From an uncultured Erysipelotrichaceae bacterium (lineage in GTDB: Bacteria > Bacillota_I > Bacilli_A > RF39 > UBA660), in the NCBI GenBank assembly GCA_902797105.1, contig CADBRL010000041.1, positions 1 to 22,322 of the forward strand: a DNA stretch of 22,322 bases. The letters are read 5' to 3'. A model generated the notes under the pieces. It saw only the letters and a list, made by a program, of their open reading frames with translations. It was not told the DNA's origin and did not search any database. The translations under genes were made by a program, and so were the position numbers. Below are positions 1-6,358 of this stretch, piece after piece. Every line of letters begins with the position of its first letter. Within the stretch, counting starts at the first letter, position 1.

Positions 1-6
1 ATACAT
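1..6 (-). CDS. 5' end of a minus-strand gene (first two codons only)
   Basis: On the minus strand an ATG at 6-4 is preceded, with five bases between, by a full Shine-Dalgarno sequence AAGGAGGT (plus-strand positions 12-19). This is the strongest ribosome binding site near the window start, so a gene almost certainly begins here and runs out of the window. Only Met-Tyr is visible, so nothing can be said about its product. It is transcribed divergently from ftsW. Confidence 0.6.
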
Positions 7-11
7 AATAT

Positions 12-67
12 ACCTCCTTTTTGTATCTACTATAATTTATTATAAATGACGATTTTTTGACATTAAA
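12..67 (-). promoter_or_regulatory. RBS and probable sigma-A promoter of the leftward gene
   Basis: On the minus strand, TATAAT at 44-39 is preceded at 17 bp by TTTAAT (67-62) and followed by the AAGGAGGT ribosome binding site at 19-12. A second possible -10, TATAGT, lies at 34-29. The -10 is consensus and the -35 is weak. Confidence 0.5.
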
Positions 68-85
68 ATAACCCAAGTTTTTAAA
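57..85 (+). promoter_or_regulatory. Possible ftsW promoter
   Basis: A perfect -35 TTGACA (57-62) is followed after 17 bp by TTTAAA (80-85), a weak -10. A different -10, TGgTACTAT (112-120), also lies upstream of ftsW but would start transcription almost at the ribosome binding site. The active one cannot be decided from sequence. Confidence 0.4.
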
Positions 86-139
86 AAAATATTTAATTTT
101 GTGATAAATGATGGTACTATTAGTATAGGAGAGAAATTT

Positions 140-1297
140 ATGCGTAAATTATTTTCAAAAATGGATATAGCATTATTTATAATGGTTGTTTTGTATATAT
201 CACTTGGTTTAGTAATGATTTATAGTGCATCAAATATAACCGCAGTAGTTCGTTATGGCTATGCACCATATCATTTCTTTATAAGACAAGCACTCTTTGT
301 TGTAGCAGCATTTTTAATTGGCATGACTATAGTTATTAGATTTCCAACAAGAAATTATGCAGCACTTGCATGGCCATTAGTATTTTTACTTATTGGTTCT
401 TTGGCTTTTTTATTTGTTAAAGGTAAAATTGCAGGTGGTGCTATAAGCTGGTATGATTTAAAATTCTTTAAAATTCAACCTAGTGAGTTTGCTAAATCTA
501 TATTGGTAGTATTTATGGCAATCTATTATAATAAATTACATTATAAAAATGTTAAAAATATATATGCATATTTTGTACCACTAGCATTTGCATTAATTAT
601 TATAGGACTTGTATTTATGCAACCAGACTTAGGTAGTGCAGCAATTATTGCAGGTATCGTATTTCTAACATTTATAAGTATACCTATTGTTCAAAATAAT
701 ATTATGAAATTTATTAAAATTATAGCAGTAGGATGTATTATCGCAGGTCTAGCTATTTTATATTCTGGAAATAGTTTCTTAAGTAGTATTCAAAAGGGAA
801 GACTTAATTTTAGAAATCCATGCTCAAGATATACAGAAACAACTGGATACCAAGTTTGTAATGGTTTTATTGCAATTAATAATGGTGGCTTATTTGGAGT
901 AGGTTTAGGTAATTCAACACAAAAATATTTGTATTTGCCAGAAGCTCATACTGACTTTATATTTCCAATAATTGTGGAAGAACTAGGGCTTGTAACAGGC
1001 ATTTTAATTGTACTTGGTTATGCCTATATTTTAGCAAGAATACTAAGAATTGCCAAACAATCTGAAAATCTTAGATGTTCAATTTTAGCTTATGGAACAT
1101 TTTGGTATTTTACTCTCCATATATTAGTAAATTTACTTGGGGTCTTAGCTTTAATACCTCTTACTGGTGTACCACTTCCATTTCTAAGTTATGGTGGTTC
1201 ATTTACAGTTAATGCCATAATAATGTTCTTCGTAGTAGAAAGAGTAAATATTGAAAATAAAACAAACAAGACTAAAAGAGAAATAAAAGCTCTATAG
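140..1297 (+). CDS. ftsW: FtsW-type SEDS peptidoglycan glycosyltransferase
   Basis: Polytopic membrane protein of 385 residues that polymerises lipid II into glycan strands, normally with a class B penicillin-binding protein at the division septum. SEDS signatures are all present: QPSEFAK (from Q113), QPDLGS (D163), LPEAHTDFIF with the essential extracytoplasmic Asp at 272, and the C-terminal PLPFLSYGGS block. The QKYLYLPEAHTDFIF form resembles FtsW more than RodA, but SpoVE or RodA function cannot be excluded. The start at 140 is chosen over an in-frame ATG at 101 because AGGAGA ends seven bases upstream of it. Two Cys (228, 240) sit in the large outer loop just before the catalytic segment. 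Transcribed alone; its stop lies in a terminator hairpin. No dcw cluster genes are adjacent. Confidence 0.88.
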   Translation: MRKLFSKMDIALFIMVVLYISLGLVMIYSASNITAVVRYGYAPYHFFIRQALFVVAAFLIGMTIVIRFPTRNYAALAWPLVFLLIGSLAFLFVKGKIAGGAISWYDLKFFKIQPSEFAKSILVVFMAIYYNKLHYKNVKNIYAYFVPLAFALIIIGLVFMQPDLGSAAIIAGIVFLTFISIPIVQNNIMKFIKIIAVGCIIAGLAILYSGNSFLSSIQKGRLNFRNPCSRYTETTGYQVCNGFIAINNGGLFGVGLGNSTQKYLYLPEAHTDFIFPIIVEELGLVTGILIVLGYAYILARILRIAKQSENLRCSILAYGTFWYFTLHILVNLLGVLALIPLTGVPLPFLSYGGSFTVNAIIMFFVVERVNIENKTNKTKREIKAL

Positions 1298-1308
1298 TCT
1301 TTTTTTTT
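1270..1308 (+). terminator. Intrinsic terminator overlapping the end of ftsW
   Basis: GACTA...AGAG (from 1270) pairs with CTCTATAGTC (1290-1299) with a small internal bulge, followed by nine T (1300-1308). The ftsW stop TAG (1295-1297) is in the 3' arm. Confidence 0.75.
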
Positions 1309-1349
1309 GTAAAATTTGTGTAAACATTATATATATTTATATTTATTTA

Positions 1350-1358
1350 TGATAGAAT
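1350..1358 (+). promoter_or_regulatory. Extended -10 promoter of the DUF3800 gene
   Basis: TGaTAGAAT is an extended -10 with no good -35 at 17 bp. The ribosome binding site AAGGAGG (1373-1379) lies five bases before the ATG at 1385. Confidence 0.55.
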
Positions 1359-1384
1359 AAGAACTAATTTATAAGGAGGCTTAT

Positions 1385-2113
1385 ATGCAATCAATATATA
1401 TTAATTTAGATGACTCAGGGAAACTTTCTAAAAAAGAAATAATAAGTGTATATGGAGGCTTAGTATTTTTATCTAAAAAAGAAAAAGATAAATTTATTAC
1501 TCAGTATCGAAGTATTATAAACGATATTAAATGCAAATATTGTAAAAACAAAGACTTATGTAATAAAAAATGTCCAGAGATAAAAAATACCAATATTAAA
1601 AATAGTGATAAAAGAAGAATAATGAATTATATAAAAAAGTATTTTATTGTAGGACTCGTCATAAGTAATCGAAATGTTTATAATCACATAATAGAAAATA
1701 AAGCAGCTAAAGGAAGATTTTTAGATTATTCTTTAAGAAGAATGATAAAAGAAGTAATTAATAATCAAATAACAAATAATAAAATAGATTCTAAAGAACC
1801 TTTAAAAGTAATTATTAATATAGATGAACAAACAACAAAAAGTAATGGTTATTATAATTTGCATGATGGTTTAGTGGAAGAATTAAAATATGGCATTAGT
1901 AATTTTAATTATTCATGTACATACAACCCCATAGTATTTAATGATTTAGATGTTAAAGTAACATACCAAGATTCAGGTAAAAGTTATTTAGTTCAAGCTG
2001 CAGATTTAGTATCAGGTACAATAAGAAGAATTATTTTAAATGCTCTAGAAGAAAAACAAGATATAAACAATATTTTAAACAAGTTTGTTAATTACAAAAT
2101 AATTCTTCCATGA
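1385..2113 (+). CDS. DUF3800 family protein (RNase H-like fold predicted)
   Basis: 242-residue soluble protein. Family marks are an N-terminal strand ending in the acidic motif LDDSG (D9, D10; usually DESG), a central INIDEQ strand (D147, E148) and the C-terminal VQAADLVSG helix (D207). This spacing of acidic residues fits a metal-dependent nuclease of the RNase H type, the fold assigned to DUF3800 as far as I recall; activity is inference. An insertion holds C50-x2-C53-x5-C59-x3-C63, which could bind zinc. DUF3800 genes are scattered, often near mobile and defence genes, and several structured RNA motifs are named after them. Here a minus-strand RNA gene ends exactly at its stop codon and a ToxIN locus follows. 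It is the only complete gene in the window ending in TGA, a slight sign of a different origin. Confidence 0.8.
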   Translation: MQSIYINLDDSGKLSKKEIISVYGGLVFLSKKEKDKFITQYRSIINDIKCKYCKNKDLCNKKCPEIKNTNIKNSDKRRIMNYIKKYFIVGLVISNRNVYNHIIENKAAKGRFLDYSLRRMIKEVINNQITNNKIDSKEPLKVIINIDEQTTKSNGYYNLHDGLVEELKYGISNFNYSCTYNPIVFNDLDVKVTYQDSGKSYLVQAADLVSGTIRRIILNALEEKQDINNILNKFVNYKIILP

Positions 2114-2134
2114 AAAAAAGCTACCTAAGTAGCT
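2113..2134 (-). terminator. Terminator of the minus-strand RNA
   Basis: On the minus strand AGCTAC-TTAG-GTAGCT (2134-2119) is followed by six T (2118-2113). On the plus strand the same hairpin is followed by AATTCC, so it terminates only leftward transcription. Confidence 0.8.
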
Positions 2135-2228
2135 AATTCCCAGTTAGTATGGTGTACAAACAGCACACTTAATTTAAAAAAATCATATTCTAACTATCGA
2201 CCTGACAAGATTATTAATCTCCGGTAAC
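2113..2228 (-). ncRNA. Small structured RNA convergent with the DUF3800 gene
   Basis: A complete RNA transcription unit of about 115 nt can be read on the minus strand: a near-consensus promoter (2260-2232), a predicted 5' end near 2228-2225, and an intrinsic terminator whose U-run ends at 2113, touching the DUF3800 stop codon. No ORF of note lies in it. Reading 5' to 3': a small hairpin AGATT-AAT-AATCT; then AGTTAG, which can pair with CTAACT 50 nt later; between those, a nested hairpin GTGTGC/GTACAC; then the terminator. It matches none of tRNA, SRP RNA, 6S or the riboswitch signatures I know. It may belong to the DUF3800-associated RNA motifs, or be an antitoxin-like or guide-like partner of that protein; both ideas are inference. 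Confidence 0.75.
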
Positions 2229-2231
2229 TTA

Positions 2232-2260
2232 ATAATATAATATATGTGGCTATTTGTCAA
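2232..2260 (-). promoter_or_regulatory. Sigma-A promoter of the minus-strand RNA
   Basis: TTGACA (2260-2255), 17 bp, TATTAT (2237-2232) on the minus strand. It is one of the best promoters in the window and reads only into the RNA, as no leftward ORF lies before the terminator. Confidence 0.8.
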
Positions 2261-2269
2261 CAAAAACTA

Positions 2270-2298
2270 TAGACAAATTATTATAAATATGGTATATT
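2270..2298 (+). promoter_or_regulatory. Promoter of the ToxI-toxN operon
   Basis: TAGACA (2270-2275), 17 bp, TATATT (2293-2298), with an extended TGg (2290-2292). Its -35 lies nine bases from the -35 of the divergent RNA promoter. The predicted transcript start is near 2305, shortly before the first repeat. Confidence 0.7.
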
Positions 2299-2323
2299 AT
2301 TATTGCAGCAATGCATAATATAT

Positions 2324-2430
2324 AAAAAGCTGGTGATTCCCACCATTAAAGAGGAACTTAAAAAAGCGGTGATTCCCACCATTAAAGAGGAACTTAAAAA
2401 AGCGGTGATTCCCACCATAAGAGGAACCAG
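2324..2430 (+). repeat. Three tandem ToxI repeats (37, 36 and 34 nt)
   Basis: Units start with AAAAAGC at 2324, 2361 and 2397. Unit 1 has an extra T (GCTGGTG against GCGGTG). Units 1 and 2 share CCCACCATTAAAGAGGAACT. Unit 3 has lost two bases (CCATAAGAGGAAC) and ends in CAG, so it is the divergent terminal copy. The core GGTGATTCCCACC is unchanged in all three. Confidence 0.95.
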
Positions 2431-2436
2431 AAAATG

Positions 2437-2464
2437 AAACTAGAGAGCTTACTCTAGTTTTTTT
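2437..2464 (+). terminator. Attenuating terminator between ToxI and toxN
   Basis: AAACTAGAG (2437-2445), loop AGCTTA, CTCTAGTTT (2452-2460), then TTTT: a nine-pair perfect stem. A terminator here is the rule in ToxIN loci, where partial read-through keeps the RNA in excess over the toxin. Confidence 0.9.
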
Positions 2465-2483
2465 GAAAAAAATAGGTTATAAT
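2455..2483 (+). promoter_or_regulatory. Possible private promoter for toxN
   Basis: A consensus TATAAT (2478-2483) follows the terminator, with TAGTTT (2455-2460) at 17 bp inside the hairpin's 3' arm. The -35 is poor. The preferred toxN start at 2506 has the ribosome binding site AGAGGTG (2493-2499). Confidence 0.35.
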
Positions 2484-2505
2484 AATGCGTGAAGAGGTGA
2501 CTAAA

Positions 2506-2991
2506 ATGAAAGAAAAAAAATTATTACTTATAAGAGTTGATGAAGACTATTGTAATTTTTTAAGAAAATTTGATAATAAAGTAGCTTACAACTACGATTA
2601 TAAAAAAAACAGACCTTTTGTTGGAGTTCTTTTCGAAATTAATGACTGTAAATATTTTGCTCCACTTTCTAGTCCGAAACCTAAACATTTAAAATTAAAA
2701 TCAAAAATAGATTTTTTAAAGATAGATGGCGGAAGATATGGAGCAGTTAATTTTAATAACATGATCCCAGTCACTGACAAAAATGTAGTCATAATTAATA
2801 TTGAAAATGATAAATATGGTGAACTATTGAAAAGACAGATTTATTGGTTAAATCGTCATAAGGAAAAATTGTATAATCAATCAAAAAAATTATATAGTGA
2901 TTACATATGTGGAAAATTAAATCAAAATATAGCAAAAAGATGCTGTAATTTTAAACTTTTAGAGGAAAAATGTGAAATTTATAATAAATAA
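2506..2991 (+). CDS. toxN: ToxN/AbiQ-type endoribonuclease toxin
   Basis: 161-residue sequence-specific RNase that cuts cellular and phage mRNA and its own antitoxin precursor; such systems give abortive phage defence and plasmid stability. Hallmarks of the family are all visible: RPFVGVLFEI (36-45), the active-site block YFAPLSSPKPKH (50-61) and NFNNMIPV (82-89), within the usual 160-200 residue length. Start: an in-frame ATG at 2485 overlaps the region before the ribosome binding site, while ATG 2506 sits six bases after AGAGGTG, so 2506 is preferred. Directly upstream are the ToxI repeats and the attenuator, completing a type III module. Nothing looks broken: no frameshift, and the SSPK motif is intact. 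A short terminator follows the stop. Confidence 0.93.
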   Translation: MKEKKLLLIRVDEDYCNFLRKFDNKVAYNYDYKKNRPFVGVLFEINDCKYFAPLSSPKPKHLKLKSKIDFLKIDGGRYGAVNFNNMIPVTDKNVVIINIENDKYGELLKRQIYWLNRHKEKLYNQSKKLYSDYICGKLNQNIAKRCCNFKLLEEKCEIYNK

Positions 2992-3011
2992 AAAAGCTGG
3001 ACAAGGCTTTT
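2992..3011 (+). terminator. Weak terminator after toxN
   Basis: AAAAGC (2992-2997), loop of eight, GCTTTT (3006-3011). The stem uses up the T-run, so termination is probably partial. Confidence 0.5.
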
Positions 3012-3019
3012 GTTATAAT
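3011..3019 (+). promoter_or_regulatory. Extended -10 promoter of sufS
   Basis: TGtTATAAT directly follows the toxN terminator; no clear -35. The transcript would have a leader of about 47 nt to the sufS ATG, which has GAGGT seven bases upstream. Confidence 0.5.
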
Positions 3020-3072
3020 TAGCTTTTTCAAAAGAGAATAAATTATAGTAGAACAAGAAATGAGGTAATAGT

Positions 3073-4269
3073 ATGAATAGAAAAGATTTTCCAATGTTAA
3101 ATGAAGATATAATATATTTAGATAATGGTGCAACTAGTTTAAAGCCTAAGTGTGTGATAGATAAAATGACAGAGTATTATGAAAAATATAGTGCTAATGC
3201 TCATCGTGGTGATTATGATATATCATTTAAAGTAGATGTTGAATATGAAAATGCTCGTGAAGAAGTAAAAAACTTTATTAATGCTAAATCTAAAGAAGAA
3301 ATAGTATTTACAAGTGGTACAACAGACTCATTAAATATGATTGCAACAGGTTTCTTTGGAAATTTACTTGAACCTGGTGATGAAATTTTAATTACAACAA
3401 GTGAACATGCATCAAATGTTATGCCTTGGTTTAGATTATGTAATGATTTAGGAGCAGTAGTTAATTTTATTCCTTTAGATGACTCACTTCATGTAACTTT
3501 AGATAATGTTAGAAAAAGTATTACACCAAATACCAAAGTAATAGCTTTAGCAGGTATCACAAATGTTGTAGGTGATATAAGACCAATTAAAGAAATTACT
3601 AAACTAGCCCATGAACATGATATATTCGTAGTTCTTGATGGTGCTCAAAGTGTCCCTCACATTAAAACTGATGTTCAAGATTTAGATATTGACTTTTTAG
3701 CTTTTTCAGGACATAAAATGTTAGGACCTACTGGAGTAGGTGTCTTATATGGTAAAAAAGAATTACTTGAAGAATTAGAACCAGTTAATTTAGGTGGTGG
3801 CATGAATGAGTCTTTTGATACAGTAGATACTATGTATTACAAAGATTTACCAACTAGATTAGAAGCAGGAACCCCAAATATTGCTGGAGTTATAGGTCTA
3901 GGTGAAGCCATCAGATATATTAATAAGATAGGTATTGATAAGATACATGAAAGAGAATTACATCTAAGAGATTATTTAATTGAAAAATTAATACCAATAA
4001 GTCACATAGACATAATTAATTTAGAAGCTGATAGTGGAATAGTAGCATTTAATGTTGAAGGTATATTTAGTCAAGATGTTGCTTACTTCTTAAATAAGTA
4101 TAACATTTGTGTAAGAGCGGGTAATCATTGTGCTAAAATACTTAAAAATGCCACTGGGGTTACAAATTCACTACGCATAAGTTTATATTTCTATAATACT
4201 GAAAAAGAAATTGATGAACTTGTAGAACTTCTTAAAAACAAACAAAAAATAGAAGAAGAAATAATTTAG
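3073..4269 (+). CDS. sufS: SufS-type cysteine desulfurase
   Basis: PLP enzyme of 398 residues that takes sulfur from L-cysteine as an enzyme persulfide for Fe-S cluster assembly. Visible are the PLP lysine in FSGHKMLGPTG (K215), the cofactor-stacking His in SEHAS (H112), the Asp that binds the pyridine nitrogen in LDGAQS (D189), and the sulfur-accepting Cys in RAGNHCAK (C353). These mark the class II SufS/Csd group rather than IscS/NifS. RAGNHCAK replaces the more common RxGHHCAQ. Usual partners sufC, sufD, sufU and sufB are not adjacent, so the gene is separated from its cluster or feeds another thiolation pathway. It has its own promoter and shares a terminator with the convergent glycosyltransferase. 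Confidence 0.92.
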   Translation: MNRKDFPMLNEDIIYLDNGATSLKPKCVIDKMTEYYEKYSANAHRGDYDISFKVDVEYENAREEVKNFINAKSKEEIVFTSGTTDSLNMIATGFFGNLLEPGDEILITTSEHASNVMPWFRLCNDLGAVVNFIPLDDSLHVTLDNVRKSITPNTKVIALAGITNVVGDIRPIKEITKLAHEHDIFVVLDGAQSVPHIKTDVQDLDIDFLAFSGHKMLGPTGVGVLYGKKELLEELEPVNLGGGMNESFDTVDTMYYKDLPTRLEAGTPNIAGVIGLGEAIRYINKIGIDKIHERELHLRDYLIEKLIPISHIDIINLEADSGIVAFNVEGIFSQDVAYFLNKYNICVRAGNHCAKILKNATGVTNSLRISLYFYNTEKEIDELVELLKNKQKIEEEII

Positions 4270-4285
4270 ATATATTTGCAAAACA

Positions 4286-4317
4286 AAAACCTCAAAGTTT
4301 TAATCCTCTGAGGTTTT
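4286..4317. terminator. Bidirectional terminator between convergent genes
   Basis: AAAACCTCA (4286-4294) pairs with TGAGGTTTT (4309-4317). T-rich tracts follow on both strands, and the minus-strand gene's stop codon lies in the loop. Confidence 0.8.
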
Positions 4318-5490
4318 CTTATGTCCTTTAATCGCTTTATGATATACTTTTAAAATATCTGAAGCAAACACTTCTTTAGAATATTTATAAGTACTATTCC
4401 TGGCATTAATACTCATTTCTTTATATAGTTTACCATCATTCATAAGTTTAAAAATATAATGCTTAAATTCATTATCATTTTTAAATAAATAACCATTATA
4501 ATTATGCTCAATCATAGCTTTAAATGATTCATCATCAGTGCATATCGTAGGTTTAGAAGCTGCTAAGCCTTCGATAATTGTAAGACCCTGTGTTTCAGTA
4601 GTAGAAAAAGAAACCACAACATCAAAAATATTAAAATAAATTGGTACCAAAGAATAATCAACCTTATCAGTAAAAATAACAAAATTATCTAACTTTAGTT
4701 CTTTAGTTAATTTTTGTAAATTCTCTAAGTCAGGACCACCACCAACTAACATTACTTTAATATTATTATTTACCTTAACCATATCTTTAATATTATAAAG
4801 CAATTTATCAAAACTTTTTTCTGGTGCAATTCTACCAACAGAACCAATTACAAAATCAGTATCTTTTATTTTATATTTTTTCTTTATTTTAGTTATTTCT
4901 TTTTTCATTTCTTCATTTACTTGAAATTTATCTATATCAATTCCAGTTGGAATAACATTAGCATACTTTTTAATACCATATTTATTAACAAATAAATCTT
5001 TTATTTTATCAGTAGGAACAATAAGTTCATCACATTTCTTTTCACAATAATACTTAGTAATTTTAATAGCTAATTTTTTAGCAAAATTATTGAAATGTCC
5101 ATGGGTTACATAATGTACATAATCTTCATAAAGTGTATGATATGTATGCACAACAGGTATATTAAGTTTCTTAGCAACAATTCTAGAAAAATAACCAACA
5201 CCAAATTCAGTTTGACTATGTATTACATCTAAATGCCAACTTTTAATAATTCTCATTGCTTTACTTGAATAAATCCCAGTTAATTTAGTTTGATAAATTC
5301 CAGTTTTAATTCCAGTGATATAAATAATTTTGTTTTTTTTATCATATTTAAAGCCTTTACCATCTAAATTAGCAGTAACTATATAAACTTCATGATGCAT
5401 TTTTTCAAGTGCTTCTTTTAACATTTTTATACTTGTAGTAACCCCAGATATATGGGGTTCATAAGCATCTGTAAATATACCTATCTTCAT
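4300..5490 (-). CDS. GT4 glycosyltransferase, probable glucosyldiacylglycerol synthase
   Basis: 396-residue GT-B fold retaining glycosyltransferase. The N-terminal half starts with FTDAYEPHISGVTTSI, carrying the nucleotide-sugar loop, and the C-terminal half has GRIAPEKS (R220, K225) and the EX7E pair ETQGLTIIE (E299, E307). The overall pattern is close to the alpha-monoglucosyldiacylglycerol synthases of Acholeplasma and streptococci, which transfer glucose from UDP-glucose to diacylglycerol at the inner membrane face. The glycolipids made serve as bilayer lipids and lipoteichoic acid anchors. Lys-rich stretches in the N-terminal half fit membrane binding. A second glucosyltransferase that often follows is absent. 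The start has GAGGT six bases upstream. A GT4 acting on another acceptor cannot be excluded. Confidence 0.85.
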   Translation of the reverse strand: MKIGIFTDAYEPHISGVTTSIKMLKEALEKMHHEVYIVTANLDGKGFKYDKKNKIIYITGIKTGIYQTKLTGIYSSKAMRIIKSWHLDVIHSQTEFGVGYFSRIVAKKLNIPVVHTYHTLYEDYVHYVTHGHFNNFAKKLAIKITKYYCEKKCDELIVPTDKIKDLFVNKYGIKKYANVIPTGIDIDKFQVNEEMKKEITKIKKKYKIKDTDFVIGSVGRIAPEKSFDKLLYNIKDMVKVNNNIKVMLVGGGPDLENLQKLTKELKLDNFVIFTDKVDYSLVPIYFNIFDVVVSFSTTETQGLTIIEGLAASKPTICTDDESFKAMIEHNYNGYLFKNDNEFKHYIFKLMNDGKLYKEMSINARNSTYKYSKEVFASDILKVYHKAIKGHKKTSED

Positions 5491-5518
5491 TTTTTACCTC
5501 GTTTTCTATAACTTAAGT

Positions 5519-5550
5519 ATAATATATTTTACCTAATTTGTATACAAATT
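5519..5550 (-). promoter_or_regulatory. Glycosyltransferase promoter with palindromic operator-like site
   Basis: On the minus strand TTGTAT (5547-5542), 17 bp, TATTAT (5524-5519). The -35 lies inside a perfect 16-bp palindrome AATTTGTATACAAATT (5535-5550). A dimeric repressor bound there would block RNA polymerase; the TTGTATACAA core resembles sites of some GntR-family regulators (inference). Confidence 0.6.
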
Positions 5551-5584
5551 TATTAAAAGTGTTGTTTTTAAAAGAATAACCTTA

Positions 5585-5613
5585 TTGAAAATAATACAAA
5601 ATTTTGTTATATT
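5585..5613 (+). promoter_or_regulatory. Sigma-A promoter of sanA
   Basis: TTGAAA (5585-5590), 17 bp, TATATT (5608-5613). The start point near 5620 gives a leader of about ten bases that begins at the GGTGA ribosome binding site. Confidence 0.7.
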
Positions 5614-5628
5614 AAATATGGTGAAATA

Positions 5629-6312
5629 ATGAATAAAGTTTTAAAAAAAATATTAATTATCCTAAGTATACTTAATATATTAGGTATCTGTTTTATATTT
5701 GGTATAAATGCATATGTAAAGAAAAGTGTAAATGAAAACATTATAGAAATTAGCAATATAAAAGAAAATTACGATGCTATTTTAGTTTTAGGGGCAGGTC
5801 TTAAAAATGGTAAACCTAGTCCAGTTTTAAAAGATAGACTTGATACAGCATATGAAGCTTATATAAAAGGGGCATCGTCTAAAATAATTGTAAGCGGGGA
5901 CCATGGAAGAAAAAATTATGATGAAGTAAATGTTATGAAGGATTATTTAATTAGTAAAGGCGTGCCAAGTGATGATATATTTATAGACCATGCTGGATTT
6001 TCAACTTACGATACGATATACAGAGCTAAAGAAATATTTTTATGTGATAAAGTCTTAATAATAACACAAGAGTTTCATATTTTTAGAAGTTTATATATAG
6101 CAAAGAAATTAGATTTAGAAGCTGAAGGATTATCCGCAACATTAAGGCATTATTCAGAAGAAACTAAATTCGAATTAAGAGAAATACTTGCACGTGACAA
6201 AGACTTTGTTAAGACGATTTTTAAACCAAAACCAAAATATCTAGGTGATACAATACCAGTATTTGGTGATGGAGACATTACAAATGATAAAAATGTGCTT
6301 GAAAAAAATTAA
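5629..6312 (+). CDS. sanA: SanA/YdcF-like DUF218 envelope protein
   Basis: 227 residues: an N-terminal membrane anchor (about 8-29) followed by an outer DUF218 domain. Motifs in order are DAILVLGAGL (49-58), SGDHG (89-93), E99, DHAGFSTYDT (120-129), TQEFH (146-150) and a C-terminal KPKYLGDTIPV. The same blocks, including the ending FLGPLVPI in E. coli SanA, occur in SanA, which affects envelope permeability and vancomycin sensitivity. The biochemical activity of the family is poorly defined. It is the first gene after a good promoter, and no terminator is seen before the next gene 46 bp downstream, so the two may be co-transcribed. Confidence 0.85.
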   Translation: MNKVLKKILIILSILNILGICFIFGINAYVKKSVNENIIEISNIKENYDAILVLGAGLKNGKPSPVLKDRLDTAYEAYIKGASSKIIVSGDHGRKNYDEVNVMKDYLISKGVPSDDIFIDHAGFSTYDTIYRAKEIFLCDKVLIITQEFHIFRSLYIAKKLDLEAEGLSATLRHYSEETKFELREILARDKDFVKTIFKPKPKYLGDTIPVFGDGDITNDKNVLEKN

Positions 6313-6358
6313 ATAAAAATGTATAATAATAAATATAGTAGAAAAGGGGCTGACAAAA

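Larger units (their letters stand above)
2305..2464 (+). ncRNA. toxI: ToxI-type RNA antitoxin (type III toxin-antitoxin)
   Basis: Precursor RNA with three consecutive repeats (2324-2360, 2361-2396, 2397-2430), then an intrinsic terminator and toxN. In type III systems the toxin cuts this precursor into single repeats, which fold as pseudoknots and bind toxin monomers in a closed ring, blocking its RNase site. Each repeat here can form GGTG/CACC around an ATTCC loop, and TTCC of that loop can pair with GGAA near the repeat's 3' end. That is an H-type pseudoknot layout, as in known ToxI RNAs. Copy number and unit length match known ToxI and AntiQ arrays of about 34-36 nt. Transcript ends are inferred from the promoter and terminator. 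Confidence 0.88.

Noticed and set aside
2101..2140. TGA read as tryptophan (Mollicutes code 4)
   Set aside because: Conserved Trp positions use TGG, no gene needs TGA readthrough, and the DUF3800 gene ends naturally at TGA; code 11 fits, though RF2 presence cannot be checked here.
2113..2230. Minus-strand RNA as a known riboswitch, 6S, SRP RNA or tRNA
   Set aside because: None of the conserved cores I know (for example the SRP GGAAGCAGC loop, T-box GGTGGAACCGCG, a tRNA acceptor and T-arm) is present, and no gene follows on that strand before the terminator.
2324..2430. CRISPR array
   Set aside because: The units are contiguous tandem repeats without unique spacers, only three copies, followed by an attenuator and a ToxN gene, so they are ToxI repeats.
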